Assembly: GCF_024701975.1 (NCBI RefSeq)
Contig: NZ_JANLNM010000011.1
Location: 1 to 64,000 of the forward strand
Source: Variovorax sp. ZS18.2.2
GTDB lineage: Bacteria; Pseudomonadota; Gammaproteobacteria; Burkholderiales; Burkholderiaceae_C
Reading direction: 5' to 3'
Length of the DNA stretch: 64,000 nucleotides
Part shown: piece by piece, positions 42,266 to 50,746 of the stretch
How positions within the stretch are numbered: position 1 is the first letter of the stretch
Layout: the number at the start of each line of letters is the position of its first letter
Notes under the pieces: generated by a model
Told to the model about the DNA's origin: nothing
What the model saw: only the letters and a program-made list of their open reading frames with translations
The model's database searches: none
Program-made: the position numbers and the translations under genes

Positions 42266-44227
42266 ATGAATCCGAAGAAGATTTTCGAAGCGGCGCGCGA
42301 GGCCGATGTGAAAACCGTGAGTGCATGCATCGCGGCCGGGGCTGACATGGCCGCGGTGAACAAGCAGGGCTTCACCGCGCTGCAGTGCGCCGCGATGGGA
42401 TCGAACGAGACCGAGATCGAGCCGAATCTCGCCGTGTTGCGGTTGCTGCTCGAAGCCGGAAGCCCGCTGGAATACACCGGCACCGATGGCCGCACCGCGC
42501 TCTACCTGGCCGCCGAATTCGCACCGACGACCGATGCGGTGCAACTGCTGCTGGATGCGGGTGCCAACGCCGACGTGAGCGACAGCCACGGCAACCACGT
42601 CACGGTGAACGCGATGATGGAAGAGGTGATCGAGCTCCTCGCGCGCGTCACGGGCAAGCCGATTCCCGAGCCACCGCCGCCCGAACCCGATCCCGTGAAG
42701 ATGACGACGGCGCAATGGCGCGCCGCCAAGGCAAGGATCGACGAGGTCTTCGATGCGCTGACGAAGGCCGGGCTTGTCACGCTGCAGGATGCGGGGCAAA
42801 CGCAGTCCGATGGTTTCTCCGATTGCTCCGAGGCATTTCGCGAGCGCGGCGGCAAGGCGGCCGGCGTGCATGGCTTCTGCTTCTACACACGGCAGGATTT
42901 GAATCGCGCGAAGAGCACCAGCCAGCTGTCGCTTGCGTTCTGGGGCGCGCCGAAGGGCGCTGATGCGGACATGCAGCGCGTCGGCGAACTCATCGTTGAG
43001 CACTTTCGCAAGGCGGGGTTCGAGGTGCGGTGGAATGGGGCGGCTTCGATGCGGCCGGAGGTTGATCTGCGGGAGTTGAGCTCGCAGCCAGCGGAGCCCC
43101 CGACCAAGGTGAAGCCTTCAGCTGCGCCCGCCGAAAAATCGTCCGGCGAGCCAGGCGCCCAATCGAGCTTTCTCTATTTCACAGGCCAGGGCTCCGACAA
43201 GGTCTACCAGGTCCACCTGCGCCCGAAGGACGACGGCTGGGTGGTCGACTACGGCAACGGCCGCCGCGGCGGCACGCTCGCCACCGGCACCAAAACCAGC
43301 AGCCCGGTCGCCTTCGAGGCCGCGCTGAAGATCTACGACAAGGTCGTGAAGGAAAAAACTTCCAAGGGCTATACGCCCGACCAGTCCGGCGCGCTCTACA
43401 CCTCGACCGACCTCGCCGGCCGCATCAGCGGCGAGCTGCCGCAACTGCCCACGCTGATCCTCGAAGAGCAGGTGGCGCGCTACTTCGACGACGCGGGCTG
43501 GGGCCTGCAGGAAAAGGCCGATGGCGAGAACCGCATCCTGCTGATCGAGGGCGAGGCGGTGCGCGGCACCAACCGCCGCGGGCTCTTCGTTGATATTCCT
43601 CAGGCCTGGGTCGGCGGGGCTGGCGTTCCTGCGGGCCGCACCGTCATCGCGGGTGAGCATGTGGGCGATGCCTTCAAGGCTTTCGATCTGCTGGAGCTCG
43701 ATGGCCAGGACCTGCGCGGCGCACCTTTCATCGAACGCTTCGGCCATCTGCAGAAAGCAGCCGGCCGCCTGCCTTGGATGGTGGTGCTCGACCTCGAAAC
43801 CACCGCCGAAGGCAAGCGCCGCCGCGCTGCGCAATTGCTGGCGGCGCATGGCGAAGGTTATGTGCTCAAGGCGCTCGCCGCACCGTTCGCGGCAGGGCGC
43901 AGCACCACGAGCTTGAAGTTCAAGTTCAACCAGAGCGCAACCTGCGAGGTGATCCGCGTCAACGCGCAGCGCTCGGTGGCCGTGGGGCTGCGCGACGAGA
44001 CGGGCGCGATGGTCGACATGGGCAATGTGACCGTGCCGCCCAACGAAGCGCTGCCGGCCGCGGGCACGCTGGTCGAGGTGCGCTATCTCTACCGCTATGC
44101 GGGCGGCAAGTTCGAGCAGCCGGTCTACAAGGGGCAGCGGGCGGACATGACGGCCGACGATGCGGTGCTGTCGCAGGTCACGCGCATCAAGGATCGCGGT
44201 GCGGCGATGGATGACGAAGCGGGCTGA
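42266..44227 (+). CDS. Ankyrin / DUF6891-like / WGR / ATP-dependent-ligase-like fusion protein
   Basis: A 653-residue soluble protein; ATG 42266 follows AGGGAG by 5 bases. Residues 1-115 are ankyrin-like repeats (NKQGFTALQCAAMGS, DGRTALYLAAE). About 145-275 resembles DUF6891 (DALTKAGLVTLQDAG, then HGFCFYTRQDL). About 305-370 is a WGR-type domain, a nucleic-acid-linked module of PARPs and MolR. From 390 a nucleotidyltransferase core appears: motif I is EKADGENR with K417; motif III is VIAGEHV, followed by FDLLELDGQDLRG; motif IV GEGYVLK; motif V LKFKF. A short OB-like tail ends it. This order points to DNA repair or RNA/DNA end processing. The adenylylated lysine and motifs suggest activity is possible. 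The domain order is one I do not recognise. Confidence 0.72.
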   Translation: MNPKKIFEAAREADVKTVSACIAAGADMAAVNKQGFTALQCAAMGSNETEIEPNLAVLRLLLEAGSPLEYTGTDGRTALYLAAEFAPTTDAVQLLLDAGANADVSDSHGNHVTVNAMMEEVIELLARVTGKPIPEPPPPEPDPVKMTTAQWRAAKARIDEVFDALTKAGLVTLQDAGQTQSDGFSDCSEAFRERGGKAAGVHGFCFYTRQDLNRAKSTSQLSLAFWGAPKGADADMQRVGELIVEHFRKAGFEVRWNGAASMRPEVDLRELSSQPAEPPTKVKPSAAPAEKSSGEPGAQSSFLYFTGQGSDKVYQVHLRPKDDGWVVDYGNGRRGGTLATGTKTSSPVAFEAALKIYDKVVKEKTSKGYTPDQSGALYTSTDLAGRISGELPQLPTLILEEQVARYFDDAGWGLQEKADGENRILLIEGEAVRGTNRRGLFVDIPQAWVGGAGVPAGRTVIAGEHVGDAFKAFDLLELDGQDLRGAPFIERFGHLQKAAGRLPWMVVLDLETTAEGKRRRAAQLLAAHGEGYVLKALAAPFAAGRSTTSLKFKFNQSATCEVIRVNAQRSVAVGLRDETGAMVDMGNVTVPPNEALPAAGTLVEVRYLYRYAGGKFEQPVYKGQRADMTADDAVLSQVTRIKDRGAAMDDEAG

Positions 44228-44608
44228 ACTGTTGGCCGTGCGGCGTTGGTCCCATCGCGCGGTCGCTGGTTTGTCGGCGGTGTAGGCGGTCGGCGTAGTT
44301 CTTTTTTTGGCGCATGCAGTCGGTTAGGTCTCCGAGTCAAGACCGGAGCGGTTCGCTAGAGAGGGGCAACTGCGCAGCGAATGCAGGCATTCAAAGGGAT
44401 CGTGCGAATGGGGACCGTCGGCCAGAAGCAGCCCTTCGCCACAATGGCTTAAATCAGGCCTGCGACCTGCATTCCATACCAACCACTCGCCACCGAAAGC
44501 CTTAGGCGTTGATGACGTCGGCGCCGCAGCGCCACGCACTGGCAAATAGCACCCTGGTCATGTCTGCCTCGCGCTCTATCGCCGACCCGGCAGGGGCTGC
44601 AATCACGA
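44228..44608. other. Gene-free region at the edge of an AT-richer accessory patch
   Basis: No coding region is convincing here. A 73-codon minus-strand frame over 44324-44545 has no ribosome binding site and no recognisable content, so it is not called. Base composition drops from the GC-rich ligase-like gene to a lower GC level in this stretch. Confidence 0.5.
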
Positions 44609-45283
44609 CTACCGCGGAGGTTGGAGCACCGACCACTTGCCTTCTTTGAAAAGGTAGAGCGCGGAAGAAACACGAGCCTTTTCGCTGCTGCTGTGCAGGT
44701 AGCCGATGCCTCGACGGAGACCCGCAACGGCCTTCGCGTCAGATAGAGGCGTGTACAGCAGACCGCCGCGCTTCGGAACAGCGACAACGACGCCGTCTGG
44801 GTGGTTTTTGCCAATGGCCATCCAGAACTCACGATCCACAAAGTAACTGCTGTCATAGTCGGACTCTTTGCTCTTGACCAACTGCAGATCGTTCCACGGA
44901 ACCGAGATCGGATTGCCGTACACCCTCTTGAGGTTTGCCATCGCGACGGCCAACGCTTTTTCGGGGGAGAGGCCGAGCCGTTCCAAGTCCTTCATCTTCG
45001 CGCCGCGGACCATATTGGGAGCGTCGAAGACAAATCGGATGTGCATGTCTCCGATGTAGCGAAAATAGGCGGGCAAGTCCATGACTTTGGTCCCGTCCGG
45101 CAACGTCAATTCGATCTCGCCGATAGGAACCAGTGCATCGGTCTGCCGGTTTTGTTTCGGCAACTCGCGTAGCACGAACATCAAGTTCTCGACGGATTCG
45201 CTCAGGGCCGCTTGACCATGTGCATGGCCTGCGATGGAGGTCACAAGCAAGAATCCGGTTAGCGCCTGCCGTCGTTGCATCAT
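44609..45283 (-). CDS. Exported hypothetical protein
   Basis: A 224-residue protein with a signal peptide (MMQRRQALTGFLLVTSIAGH, cleaved near AHG-Q). The mature part is alpha/beta and includes LSPEKALAVAMANLKRVYG, similar by eye to the helix-rich DUF1444 type in which a gene product begins with such a segment. It also has FWMAIGKNHPDGVVVAVPKRGGLLYTPL. Base composition is clearly lower in GC than in the flanking genes, suggesting recent acquisition. It is followed downstream by the gene-free stretch and preceded by a small membrane-protein gene. Function unknown. Confidence 0.6.
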   Translation of the reverse strand: MMQRRQALTGFLLVTSIAGHAHGQAALSESVENLMFVLRELPKQNRQTDALVPIGEIELTLPDGTKVMDLPAYFRYIGDMHIRFVFDAPNMVRGAKMKDLERLGLSPEKALAVAMANLKRVYGNPISVPWNDLQLVKSKESDYDSSYFVDREFWMAIGKNHPDGVVVAVPKRGGLLYTPLSDAKAVAGLRRGIGYLHSSSEKARVSSALYLFKEGKWSVLQPPR

Positions 45284-45378
45284 TAGTGGCTAGAGGTTTT
45301 CAGAAAAAATTCAATTGCCTGTTTAGCGGCGGTGTTTGTCGTCGAGTGAGGCACAAAATTATGTCCGGCGTGGAACGC

Positions 45379-45801
45379 CTACCGCCTCGCATCACCAACC
45401 GCCAAGAATTGGTCGGGAAAGACACGGTAAGCAAGCCAGCAGGCGGCTAGCAAGCCGGTGCCCATACATAAAAATCGTATTCCGACAGACGGACTTGACA
45501 GGCCATAGGCCCACGAAAGGAGCGCTCTCCAGAATCCTACAAATGCGAACGACAGTCCGATAAATATTGCCATCCCAGTCGGTCTGTTCCAAGGCTTCAG
45601 TTGGAACGAGGGAGCAGAAGCCAGTTTGTGCGCTGGAAGTGTCCTGAGCTCGATCCAGATCGCGAAAAGCGAGCTAAAAAATACCGTTGGAAACCAGAGT
45701 GCGTCCTTTAGCAAAGACTGCGTCTGCTCCAAAGGAAAGGTTGCAGAGAGGTAACCCCAACCCGCGCAAAAGAGGAACCAGAGAAAGTAGAAAATTCGCA
45801 T
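45379..45801 (-). CDS. Small multi-pass membrane protein, unknown function
   Basis: A 140-residue protein starting at ATG 45801 after GGGGAAA. Four hydrophobic segments are visible: FYFLWFLFCAGWGYLSATF, WFPTVFFSSLFAIWI, MAIFIGLSFAFVGFWRALL and IRFLCMGTGLLAACWLAYRV. It is one of three same-strand orphan genes in the low-GC patch. I do not recognise a family. The longer upstream open frame lacks coding character and was not used. Confidence 0.6.
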   Translation of the reverse strand: MRIFYFLWFLFCAGWGYLSATFPLEQTQSLLKDALWFPTVFFSSLFAIWIELRTLPAHKLASAPSFQLKPWNRPTGMAIFIGLSFAFVGFWRALLSWAYGLSSPSVGIRFLCMGTGLLAACWLAYRVFPDQFLAVGDARR

Positions 45802-45995
45802 GATTTTCCCCGGCAATCTTTTAATTACCGCAGCGGGGTTAGGGCGTACGCACCAACGACGGATTCTTTGTGGGCCCGGACAAGGGCCCCCTAATGATGA
45901 CAGCAGTGCAACCAACCTTATTGAAATTTCCTCTCGCTCCGGCGCTCGGGGATCACCTGTAGATGCGATGAAGCCGACCCACAATGATCGTCACG

Positions 45996-46616
45996 CTACC
46001 GCACCAGCGTGATCGCAAGTTCTCCGATTGGGGCACGCTCCAACTCGATTCTCTTGCCGCTCGAAGAAGACATGTAGATCGGGGTCGTGCCGGCCATCAC
46101 GATGCTGCCCTCGGGTCGCAGTTGGGCAACGGCTGCAGGAAGGGCATATGACTGCTTGTAGAAGACAACGTAGCGCGTGGCTGAAGGGATGCGGACCCCT
46201 CCGAACATGTGCGCGTTGCTGTCACCACCGAACATCCGGCCTTGGACGAACTGCATGTTCAGAGGACTTCCCGGGAGAGGCTTGAACTGCCGATCGAGAA
46301 AAAGCACCGCCGGATGGAGGTACTGTCCGATCAGCGGGCCATTGAAGTAACTCTTCACCGTGAGGCCGCGATTTGCGGCTTCGTCGATCTCGAAGGCCTT
46401 CAGATAGCTCTTGTTGCCGTCGAAGCGATAGACGGGTGCGTTTTCGTCGAGAGGGAATTGGGTGGACGCCCCCGTGGCGAGTTTCTCGTACCGAAACTGG
46501 GACACTTCAGTGCAGCACACCTTCTTTGTCTCCAAGGTGGCCTCGCGCTCTGCCGCTGGTATCGCATGGCAACCTGCGAGCGCTGTCGCAAGGACTGCAG
46601 TTGCAAGGCTTCGCAT
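45996..46616 (-). CDS. Putative lipoprotein, MalM-like
   Basis: A 206-residue envelope protein. The signal peptide ends in the lipobox LAGC (MRSLATAVLATALAGCH), so cysteine 16 would be lipidated. The mature start carries CCTEVSQFRYEKL, then DENAPVYRFDGNKSYLKAFEID, and a beta-rich body ending in ELERAPIGELAITLVR. This resembles the periplasmic MalM family in the opening CC-x-L and FxG-x-S-x-LKAF patterns, but the similarity is by eye. GC content is lower than the window average. No maltose genes are nearby. Confidence 0.55.
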   Translation of the reverse strand: MRSLATAVLATALAGCHAIPAAEREATLETKKVCCTEVSQFRYEKLATGASTQFPLDENAPVYRFDGNKSYLKAFEIDEAANRGLTVKSYFNGPLIGQYLHPAVLFLDRQFKPLPGSPLNMQFVQGRMFGGDSNAHMFGGVRIPSATRYVVFYKQSYALPAAVAQLRPEGSIVMAGTTPIYMSSSSGKRIELERAPIGELAITLVR

Positions 46617-47139
46617 GAACTCCTCCTGTCGTTATTGCAGGGGAGCCTAACCCGGGAGGGCGGTCGATTCAATCCTACGGAAATCAGTAGCGCTCTCGAT
46701 TACCGGGCCAGGGAGCTCTCACTTGGCCTGATGCCCGAGCCCGGCCACGATCTCACCATGGCAACCCTCTTTGATGACCGAAGCCGTCATCAGCCACTGG
46801 AAGATGAACAACAGTGCCTACCCACGCACATTTGTGCTCACGCCCGCTCGGCACAGGGGCTATGTGGCGGTGCGCCGCGCGGATATCCGTCGGGAACTGT
46901 ACTGACTAGCGTTGGGCGAGAGTGCCAACCGATGACCTTGAACGCCCGCTTCGGAGAAATCTGTAGAGTCGCTATGAGTCCACTGCCGCCCTTCAAACTG
47001 TCGTCTCGACGGTCAGCTTCGCGCTGCTAGCGGTCGCTCCGCGCGCTCCGAAGCGGACCCCCGATCCATACAGAACAGAAACCCCAATTCAGGCTTGCTA
47101 CGCCTGCCATCAGCGGTTCTCATCACGCTCGAACAGAAT
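46617..47139. other. Gene-poor stretch with one short remnant frame
   Basis: A 523-base interval between two minus-strand genes. A 43-codon plus-strand frame lies at 46774-46905, listed separately. No promoter, repeat or mobile element is recognised in the rest. It is AT-richer than the surroundings and looks like an accumulated edge of acquired DNA. Confidence 0.5.
46774..46905 (+). pseudogene. Possible remnant of a coding region (43 codons)
   Basis: This frame reads MTEAVISHWKMNNSAYPRTF in its first half and ends GYVAVRRADIRRELY before TGA. The composition (aromatics, alternating charges) looks protein-like, but there is no ribosome binding site and no neighbour in frame. It may be the surviving end of a decayed gene or a chance frame. 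Confidence 0.25.
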
Positions 47140-48282
47140 TCAGGGAGCGAGTTCCGCTCTCGTCTCGCCGAGCACCGCCATACCTCCCAGGCGACCCATC
47201 TCATCCGAGCATTTGGCGCTCTTGCCATAGCAGCCGAAAGCGACCGCGACTCGGTCCGAAAGCGGTCCGATCTGCGGCAGGCCCGAATCGCCAAAGGTGG
47301 TCATACAAGGTACGACGCGGCGTTCCTCGAACTGCAACTCGTGAATGCGATCGAGGATTTGAGCTTGCAAGCCATCGGCCACGCGAGTCGAGCCGCCAGA
47401 GCGAAACCAGTCTTTGATGTCGACCTCGCTATCGAGTTCGACGTCGACCGGATCGCCTCCGAGCTTGAGCCACGTGTGGCCATCGGGATAGGCAATCGGC
47501 GGCAGAATGTATGGGTCCATCCCTTTGGGACCGAAACAACGCATCGACGGCATGCCGGACAAGCGTCGAACCTCCGCCTCGCCGAGACGGAACATCGCCA
47601 CTGTGCGTCCAAGAACCTTGAATCCGAACGACCGGCCAAGCAGCGACGCGGTATGACCGCCTGCCGCAACGAGAACGCGCTCGGCCTCGATACTTCCCGA
47701 CCTTGTCTTGATCGTCACACCAGAGCCGCATTCCGAAATTCCCAGGGCGGGCTCGTCGATGATGCGAGCGCCGGCTCGCTGCGCTGCGACTGTCTGCGCC
47801 TGGACGAGGCGGCGCGGACTGATGTAGCCGGCATCGACTGACTCGAAGAAGCCACGCATGCCCTTTGTCGATCGCAAGAACGGAAATCGCTTCGCCAGGC
47901 TCGCATCCTCAAATGCTTCGCATGGGATGCCGGCTGCTTCAGCGATCTCGCCGATCAGGGCGACCTCGGGGCTATCGCTGGCTCCGATGTGCAGCACGCC
48001 AACTGCACGGTAAAAGTCGATGCCACTTTCTGCGGCAATTTCGCCGTAGCGCGAGATCGATGCCCGATTCATTTGCATCCAGAACGGATGCGGTTCCAGC
48101 CTTCGGGTGATGCGCCCCTCGTCATAGTGACTGCCGAAGACACCATCGTGATGCGCATAGTCGCTCGGCTCGGAGGGGCCGATCAGCGTGACCTCGCAGC
48201 CCATCTTGCTCAGATGCCGGGCGGCTGCCGATCCGATCAGGCCGCGTCCCACGACTGCAAGTTTGATCGCTTTGTTCTTCAC
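47140..48282 (-). CDS. FAD-dependent oxidoreductase, DAO family
   Basis: A 380-residue flavoprotein of the D-amino-acid/sarcosine/N-methyltryptophan oxidase family. GTG 48282 is chosen: it lies 7-8 bases after GAGGT and opens KNKAIKLAVVGRGLIGSAAARHL, whose GxGxxG loop binds FAD. A long substrate-binding part follows, and the C-terminal block FGDSGLPQIGPLSDRVAVAFGCYGKSAK is the typical second FAD segment. GC content is slightly below the window mean. The gene is isolated, with 242 bases to the LysR gene, so the amine or amino-acid substrate is unknown. Confidence 0.85.
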   Translation of the reverse strand: MKNKAIKLAVVGRGLIGSAAARHLSKMGCEVTLIGPSEPSDYAHHDGVFGSHYDEGRITRRLEPHPFWMQMNRASISRYGEIAAESGIDFYRAVGVLHIGASDSPEVALIGEIAEAAGIPCEAFEDASLAKRFPFLRSTKGMRGFFESVDAGYISPRRLVQAQTVAAQRAGARIIDEPALGISECGSGVTIKTRSGSIEAERVLVAAGGHTASLLGRSFGFKVLGRTVAMFRLGEAEVRRLSGMPSMRCFGPKGMDPYILPPIAYPDGHTWLKLGGDPVDVELDSEVDIKDWFRSGGSTRVADGLQAQILDRIHELQFEERRVVPCMTTFGDSGLPQIGPLSDRVAVAFGCYGKSAKCSDEMGRLGGMAVLGETRAELAP

Positions 48283-48524
48283 TGTTGCTACCTCGTAACC
48301 CTTTCTATACCCGTCCTGGGTCTCAGCGACTGCTTCTGGGCGAAGCGGTCGTCGGTCCGTGCGAACTGAATGATCGTTCGTGGGCCGACTGCAGCCACCT
48401 GCCGCAAGAGCCAACCGCGTGATTCTCGGCCCTCAGGGGGCAAGAGCGGATGCATCTCGAACCCTGGACATCGTACGAAACAATCGCGCTCGCTGGCTGT
48501 GTGCTGCCGCCCGATTGAGGCGGC

Positions 48525-49475
48525 CTACCGGCGCGTGCGTGGCTTTGCACGCGGCGCAGCTTTGCGAGGACCGAGCGCGCGGTGCAATGCCGGCGCCTCC
48601 TGCTGGATGTGATCCCACAACCGGTTCGCGATCGGCCCCTGCGGCCGGTCCCGGCGCCGCGCCGCCACCAGCTCTTCGGTGCTGCCGGGCAGATGGCGCC
48701 CGGCGATGGACCGCAGCAGGCCGTCGCGCAGCTCGTCCTCGATCAGGAAGCGCGGCATGTGGCCCCACCCGAGGCCCTGCAGGATGATCTCCTTCTTCAT
48801 CGACTGGTCGGCCACCGTGCATTGCGGCGCACCCTCGACCATGAAGTAGTCCTGCTGCGGTGAATGTCGCGCCGTGTCGCGCATGACGCATTGCGTGAAC
48901 GCGCGCATCCGATCCGGCGTGATCGCGCGCGGCGTTGGCTCCGGCAGCAGGCCCGGCGCCACCACGGGAATGAAGGGCACCTTGCACAGGTCCACCCATT
49001 CCACGCGCGCGTCGCTCTTGTCGACGCGGTGCAGGATCACATCGGCCTCGCCGTCGAAGAGCCGCTCCCACGGACCGGCGACCGCCTCGAAATGCAGGTG
49101 CAGGCGCGTGCCCGGGCACTGCGAGAAGAACCGGCCGAGCATGCCCAGCACCTGAGGGCGTGGACACAGGTCGCCGACGACCACGTGCAGTTCGCTTTCC
49201 TCGCCCATCGCGAGCTGCGCGGCGTGGGTGCGCAGGCCTTCCAGTTCGCGCAGCAGCGACTGCGCCCGGCGATGAAACGAGAGCCCGGCCTCGGTGGCGC
49301 GCACGCGATAGCCGCTGCGGTCGAGCAGCACGAGATCGAGTTGCCGCTCCAGCTTGGCAACGGCGGCGAACACGGCGGGGTGCGAGCGATGCAGTGCCGT
49401 CGCGGCAGCCTGAAAGCCTCCGGCACGGACCACGGCATCGAAGCATTGCAGGTCGTGCAAGGTGAATTCGGTCAT
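48525..49475 (-). CDS. LysR family transcriptional regulator
   Basis: A 316-residue DNA-binding regulator. The winged helix-turn-helix is TEFTLHDLQCFDAVVRAGGF through AATALHRSHPAVFAAVAKLERQL, followed by the usual VLLDRSGYRVRATEAG. The C-terminal effector-binding domain reads ELHVVVGDLCP and ends in a basic tail. ATG 49475 is adjacent to the divergent pcaD promoter, so it likely controls pcaD. LysR regulators of this position respond to pathway intermediates such as muconate or beta-ketoadipate, but this one is not assigned. Confidence 0.9.
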   Translation of the reverse strand: MTEFTLHDLQCFDAVVRAGGFQAAATALHRSHPAVFAAVAKLERQLDLVLLDRSGYRVRATEAGLSFHRRAQSLLRELEGLRTHAAQLAMGEESELHVVVGDLCPRPQVLGMLGRFFSQCPGTRLHLHFEAVAGPWERLFDGEADVILHRVDKSDARVEWVDLCKVPFIPVVAPGLLPEPTPRAITPDRMRAFTQCVMRDTARHSPQQDYFMVEGAPQCTVADQSMKKEIILQGLGWGHMPRFLIEDELRDGLLRSIAGRHLPGSTEELVAARRRDRPQGPIANRLWDHIQQEAPALHRALGPRKAAPRAKPRTRR

Positions 49476-49579
49476 GTCAGCTTTGACTACAGAGATTGAC
49501 TGATCTTTGTAATATCTTTGTGGAAGAGCCGCAACTACGATTTGCTTCATCGACCCATCGAACAGAAAGCGAGCTCTCC
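49476..49579. promoter_or_regulatory. Divergent LysR/pcaD control region
   Basis: This 104-base, AT-rich gap separates the LysR gene from pcaD. ATCTTTG is repeated directly at 49503-49509 and 49514-49520, exactly one helical turn apart. TTGACT at 49483 and 49496 and TAATAT at 49510-49515 are promoter-like elements. The repeat could be the LysR binding site. Which element serves which gene is uncertain. Confidence 0.45.
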
Positions 49580-50374
49580 ATGACCCACAACCTGAATTTC
49601 GTGAACGCCGGCGACGGCGCGCCCATCGCATACCGCATCGACGGCGAAGCCGGCAAGCCCGTGCTGGTGCTGTCCAACTCCATCGGCACCACGCTGCGGA
49701 TGTGGGACACGCAGATCGAAGAGCTGTCGAAGCACTTCCGAGTCCTGCGCTACGACATGCGCGGTCACGGCGCTTCGGGCGTTCCTGTCGGTGCCTATTC
49801 GCTCGACCGGCTCGGCCGCGACGTGATCGAACTGCTCGATGCGCTGGGCATCGAGCGCGTGCACTTCCTCGGCCTCTCGCTGGGCGGCTTCGTCGGGCAG
49901 TGGCTCGGCGTGCATGCACCCGAGCGGATTGACCGGTTGATCCTGAGCAACACCTCGCCTTACCTCGGGCCGAAGAAGCAATGGGACGAGCGCATCGCCG
50001 CCGTGCTGCAGGCGCCGGACATGTCAGAGACGGCCGAGGTCTTCCTGGCCAACTGGTTCCCCGCGCGCATGCTCGCGGCGAAGGAGCCCGTTGTCGAAAC
50101 GTTCCGCGCGATGCTGCTGGCCACGGACCGGCAAGGCCTGGCCGGCTCCTACGCAGTGGTGCGCGATGCAGACCTGCGCCGGACCATCGCGCTGATCGAA
50201 CGGCCCACGCTGGTGATTGCCGGCCAGCACGACACGGTGACGGCCGCAAGCCACGGCGAACAGATTGCCGCGACCGTGCCCGGCGCCAGGCTGGTCGTGC
50301 TGCCCGCGGTGCACCTGTCGAACATCGAATACCCGGCGGAGTTCATGCAGGCGGTGCTGGGGTTTCTGCGCTGA
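49580..50374 (+). CDS. pcaD: 3-oxoadipate enol-lactonase
   Basis: A 264-residue alpha/beta hydrolase that opens 3-oxoadipate enol-lactone in the beta-ketoadipate pathway of aromatic breakdown. The nucleophile elbow is FLGLSLGG with S100; the acid is in GQHDTVT; the catalytic histidine is in LPAVHLSNIE. The pattern SNSIGTTLRMWDTQ and RYDMRGHGAS is diagnostic for PcaD. ATG 49580 is preceded by an upstream open frame without a ribosome binding site. Other pca genes are not present in the window, so the rest of the pathway is elsewhere. Confidence 0.9.
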   Translation: MTHNLNFVNAGDGAPIAYRIDGEAGKPVLVLSNSIGTTLRMWDTQIEELSKHFRVLRYDMRGHGASGVPVGAYSLDRLGRDVIELLDALGIERVHFLGLSLGGFVGQWLGVHAPERIDRLILSNTSPYLGPKKQWDERIAAVLQAPDMSETAEVFLANWFPARMLAAKEPVVETFRAMLLATDRQGLAGSYAVVRDADLRRTIALIERPTLVIAGQHDTVTAASHGEQIAATVPGARLVVLPAVHLSNIEYPAEFMQAVLGFLR

Positions 50375-50404
50375 GTTCGCGCGATGGGCGTTTAGAGTCC
50401 TTCG

Positions 50405-50740
50405 ATGGCTCTTACCTACATCTATCTCGCGGTCGCCATCGTCGTCGAAGTGCTGGCGACCAGCTTCCTCAAAGCCTCCGACAGCTTCACCCGGCTGTGG
50501 CCCAGCGTGGCCACGGTGGTGGGCTATGCGGTGTCGTTCTACTTTCTGTCGCTCGCGCTGCGGGTGCTGCCCACCGGCATCGCGTATGCGATCTGGTCGG
50601 GCGTGGGGATCGTGCTCATCTCGGTGGTGAGCTGGCTGTGGTTCGGCCAGTCGCTGGACGGTCCTGCGATTGCCGGGCTGGGGTTGATCATCGCGGGCGT
50701 CGTGGTGGTCAATGTGTTCTCGAAATCGGTAGGGCACTGA
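50405..50740 (+). CDS. Small multidrug resistance family exporter, EmrE-like
   Basis: A 111-residue, four-helix inner-membrane protein that exchanges protons for hydrophobic cations. The essential glutamate is E15 in VVEVLATSFLKAS, corresponding to Glu14 of EmrE. The signature FYFLSLALRVLPTGIAYAIWSGVGIV is typical of the EmrE/QacE branch. It starts 30 bases after the pcaD stop and ends 6 bases before the aminoglycoside-phosphotransferase gene. The tight spacing suggests co-transcription with one or both neighbours. The substrate is not predictable. Confidence 0.92.
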   Translation: MALTYIYLAVAIVVEVLATSFLKASDSFTRLWPSVATVVGYAVSFYFLSLALRVLPTGIAYAIWSGVGIVLISVVSWLWFGQSLDGPAIAGLGLIIAGVVVVNVFSKSVGH

Positions 50741-50746
50741 CGCCGA

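Noticed and set aside
42029..43003. Long minus-strand frame overlapping the ankyrin gene
   Set aside because: It is a shadow. Only the 24-codon frame with its own ribosome binding site is retained as a candidate.
44320..46660. Integron attC sites around the orphan genes (GTTAGGT at 44324, GCCTAAC near 46647)
   Set aside because: Only isolated core-like heptamers are present. No paired attC folds and no integrase are seen.
46209..47030. A 273-codon plus-strand frame
   Set aside because: Mostly antisense to the lipoprotein gene and without domain features. Only the short frame at 46774-46905 looks protein-like.
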